Below, in pieces: positions 62,785 through 64,000 of a stretch of 64,000 bases of DNA. The stretch is taken from NCBI RefSeq assembly GCF_000243315.1, contig NZ_JH597770.1:479740-543739 (forward strand). The letters are read 5' to 3'. Origin of the DNA: Metallosphaera yellowstonensis MK1. Lineage in GTDB: Archaea > Thermoproteota > Thermoprotei_A > Sulfolobales > Sulfolobaceae. The notes below the pieces were generated by a model. The model had not been told where the DNA came from and searched no databases. It saw nothing but the letters and a program-made list of their open reading frames with translations. The position numbers and the translations under genes were made by a program. The first letter of the stretch is position 1. Each line of letters opens with the position of its first letter.

Positions 62785-64000
62785 TCATAGGATTTCATAA
62801 TATTTAATATCAATCCTCAGCCGTTGGGCTTCACCGGGGTCACGGGGCATTGCCCCATTCATACCCCTCCGCCCCCTTAACAGGGTAACCCCAACCCACC
62901 TACTCCCAGTGGGAGTGAGAAAGAGGTGGGGAAACCCGCACACCTTGAGGTATATGTTGAGAGATGCGTTCAATTGCCTATCTAGGGTGAACCCGCACCT
63001 CTCACACCTGAAAGTCCTGCCGACCTTTCGGGAAACCCGTCCACATCTGGGGCAGGACTTGGATGTGAGGTGAGGGTTCACCTCCTTCACGAAGGAACCA
63101 TAAATGGGAGCCTTATATTTTAGAACGCGATGAACAGTCCTCCAAACGGTCCTAGAAATCTTCTTAGACAGCTTGTCATCAGCATCCTCAAACATCTCTT
63201 GCTTATTCAACTTTTCAACAGCAAAAGTCGTCACAGGATACATCTCCAGCAACTTATTCACGAACTTGTGAACGTAATCCAGCACGCGATTTCTTTCGCG
63301 GTGGGAGTACTTCCTCGACAACACTTTCCCCTTCCTACCGTGCTTTGAAGCGAAGGACTTGATTCTACCCCTCTTCAACTCCATCCCAAACTTAAGGCTG
63401 TACAACTCCCTCATGAAAAACGTGACGAACTTCTCGCCGTCGTAAATGTCCAGCGTGTAGAGGTTACTGTCGATTGCTAGATAGTCTAGGGGAGTAAACC
63501 AGGGTAATTTGTAACGGAATGGTAGGTGAACCTTGTCCTCCTTTATCACGGGCTCACCCAGTTCTAACCCTTTGACCCTCCGTGAAAACCAGGAGTGGGA
63601 TCATGAGAAGGTAATGTACTCATACGGTCTTACAGTAATCCTCACACTCTCACCCTCAACCTTCCTCAGAGTAGACTTAACCCTTACGTAAACTCTCTTC
63701 AGTTATAGGTTTCCTCAGTGAAGCTCTCCCCTTTTCAGCCCTCCTCTTCCAGCTCCTCAACACGGAGTAAGCGTCGCTTATTGCCTTATCCACGTAGTGG
63801 GAAGCTAGGACGTTGACCTCCTCCAGTTCATCCCTCAACGTCCTGTAAACCCCTTCTTCTCGGGGAGGGTTATCTTGACCTTCGTGAGGACTTTCTTACC
63901 CCTCCTGATCTCTCTCCTCTCAACCTTGATCCTCTCCCACAACCAGTCTAAAGCCCTCTGCAGTAGGACTCTGTAGTTCTCCAGCAGTACCCTGCTCTCC
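62785..64000 (-). pseudogene. Broken IS605-type TnpB, extending beyond the window
   Basis: From 63549 to 62785 the minus strand is open for 254 residues and keeps RuvC-I Asp (YLAIDSNLYTLDIY), RuvC-II Glu (TTFAVEKLNKQ), the zinc ribbon (CPRCG and CERCG) and RuvC-III Asp (TLDRQLNASLN). Upstream, towards 64000, the N-terminal half is present but disrupted: a TGA near 63601 after YITFS, a frameshift near 63703, and another near 63857 (KKGFTGR then stop). The C-terminal half ends GMNGAMPRDPGEAQRL, the usual Sulfolobus OrfB tail. A start codon within the intact part is only nominal. Confidence 0.85.

Noticed and set aside
1-64000. CRISPR array or cas genes
   Set aside because: No series of regularly spaced identical repeats and no Cas-like protein was seen in the window.

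Overview
The window is chromosomal DNA from a thermoacidophilic crenarchaeon of the order Sulfolobales. The basis is a complete UV-inducible (Ups) pilus operon beside its usual DNA-repair neighbours, an archaeal prepilin peptidase, a lone 5S rRNA gene, archaeal-type PheST/GltX/L7Ae, a family 4 uracil-DNA glycosylase, leaderless genes with TATA boxes about 25-30 bases before the start, frequent GTG/TTG starts, and Sulfolobus-type IS605/IS607 TnpB relics. The genus cannot be fixed by eye; Metallosphaera or a close relative would fit.

Layout. 1-2.1 kb: end of a polyprenyl diphosphate synthase, an AglH-like sugar-phosphate transferase, tRNA-Pro(UGG), two copies of a small inverted-repeat element, tRNA-Asn(GUU). 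2.2-8.7 kb (minus): L7Ae, GltX, phosphoglycolate phosphatase, HD phosphohydrolase, 5S rRNA, a small Cys protein, a DUF1512 protein and methionine aminopeptidase. 8.7-16.1 kb: UPF0173 hydrolase, pheS-pheT, alpha/beta hydrolase, CinA-like protein, an aminotransferase and an MDR-like protein. 16.2-18.9 kb: small regulators, DUF2192, HTH-CBS and a small JAMM-like protein. 18.9-30.3 kb (mostly minus): Lhr-like helicase, membrane glycosyltransferase, ParB/Srx protein, endonuclease III, then upsB-upsA-upsF-upsE-upsX in map order (transcribed X to B). 30.4-38.3 kb: an RNA methyltransferase, a flavoprotein, a DUF3834-like protein, a UbiA prenyltransferase and citramalate synthase, interrupted by three decayed transposon remnants. 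38.4-45.4 kb: a membrane protein, a cobalamin-binding-like protein, CbiG, PibD, acyl-CoA dehydrogenase and two transporters. 45.4-51.5 kb: a double-hotdog thioesterase, a hypothetical-HerA-NurA module, CoA-disulfide reductase and a small conserved protein. 51.7-53.3 kb: an internally deleted IS607-like element. 53.5-62.7 kb: CysS, Nudix hydrolase, a secreted glycoprotein, glutamate dehydrogenase, DUF131, an OLD-like ATPase, an SDR, Udg and a DHA2-like MFS transporter. 62.8-64 kb: a broken IS605-type TnpB.

How the genes work together. The main functional unit is the DNA-damage response at 18.9-30.3 kb: Ups pili (matured by PibD at 41 kb) bring UV-damaged cells together for DNA exchange, and the adjacent helicase, endonuclease III and ParB/Srx protein are the conserved partners. 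A second HerA-NurA pair (46.7-49.7 kb) and Udg (60.6 kb) add DNA-end processing and uracil repair. Other themes are translation, CoA/fatty-acid metabolism, corrinoid metabolism and possibly isoprenoid quinones.

Noteworthy non-gene structure: a family of 61-64 bp inverted-repeat elements (three copies) that share their ends with a decayed ~1.1 kb IS; a 13-bp perfect inverted repeat ahead of citramalate synthase; perfect 12-mer tandem repeats ahead of the acyl-CoA dehydrogenase; a TnpB that seems to lack its RuvC-II glutamate and zinc ribbon; and widespread 3' overlap of convergent genes, up to 81 bp.
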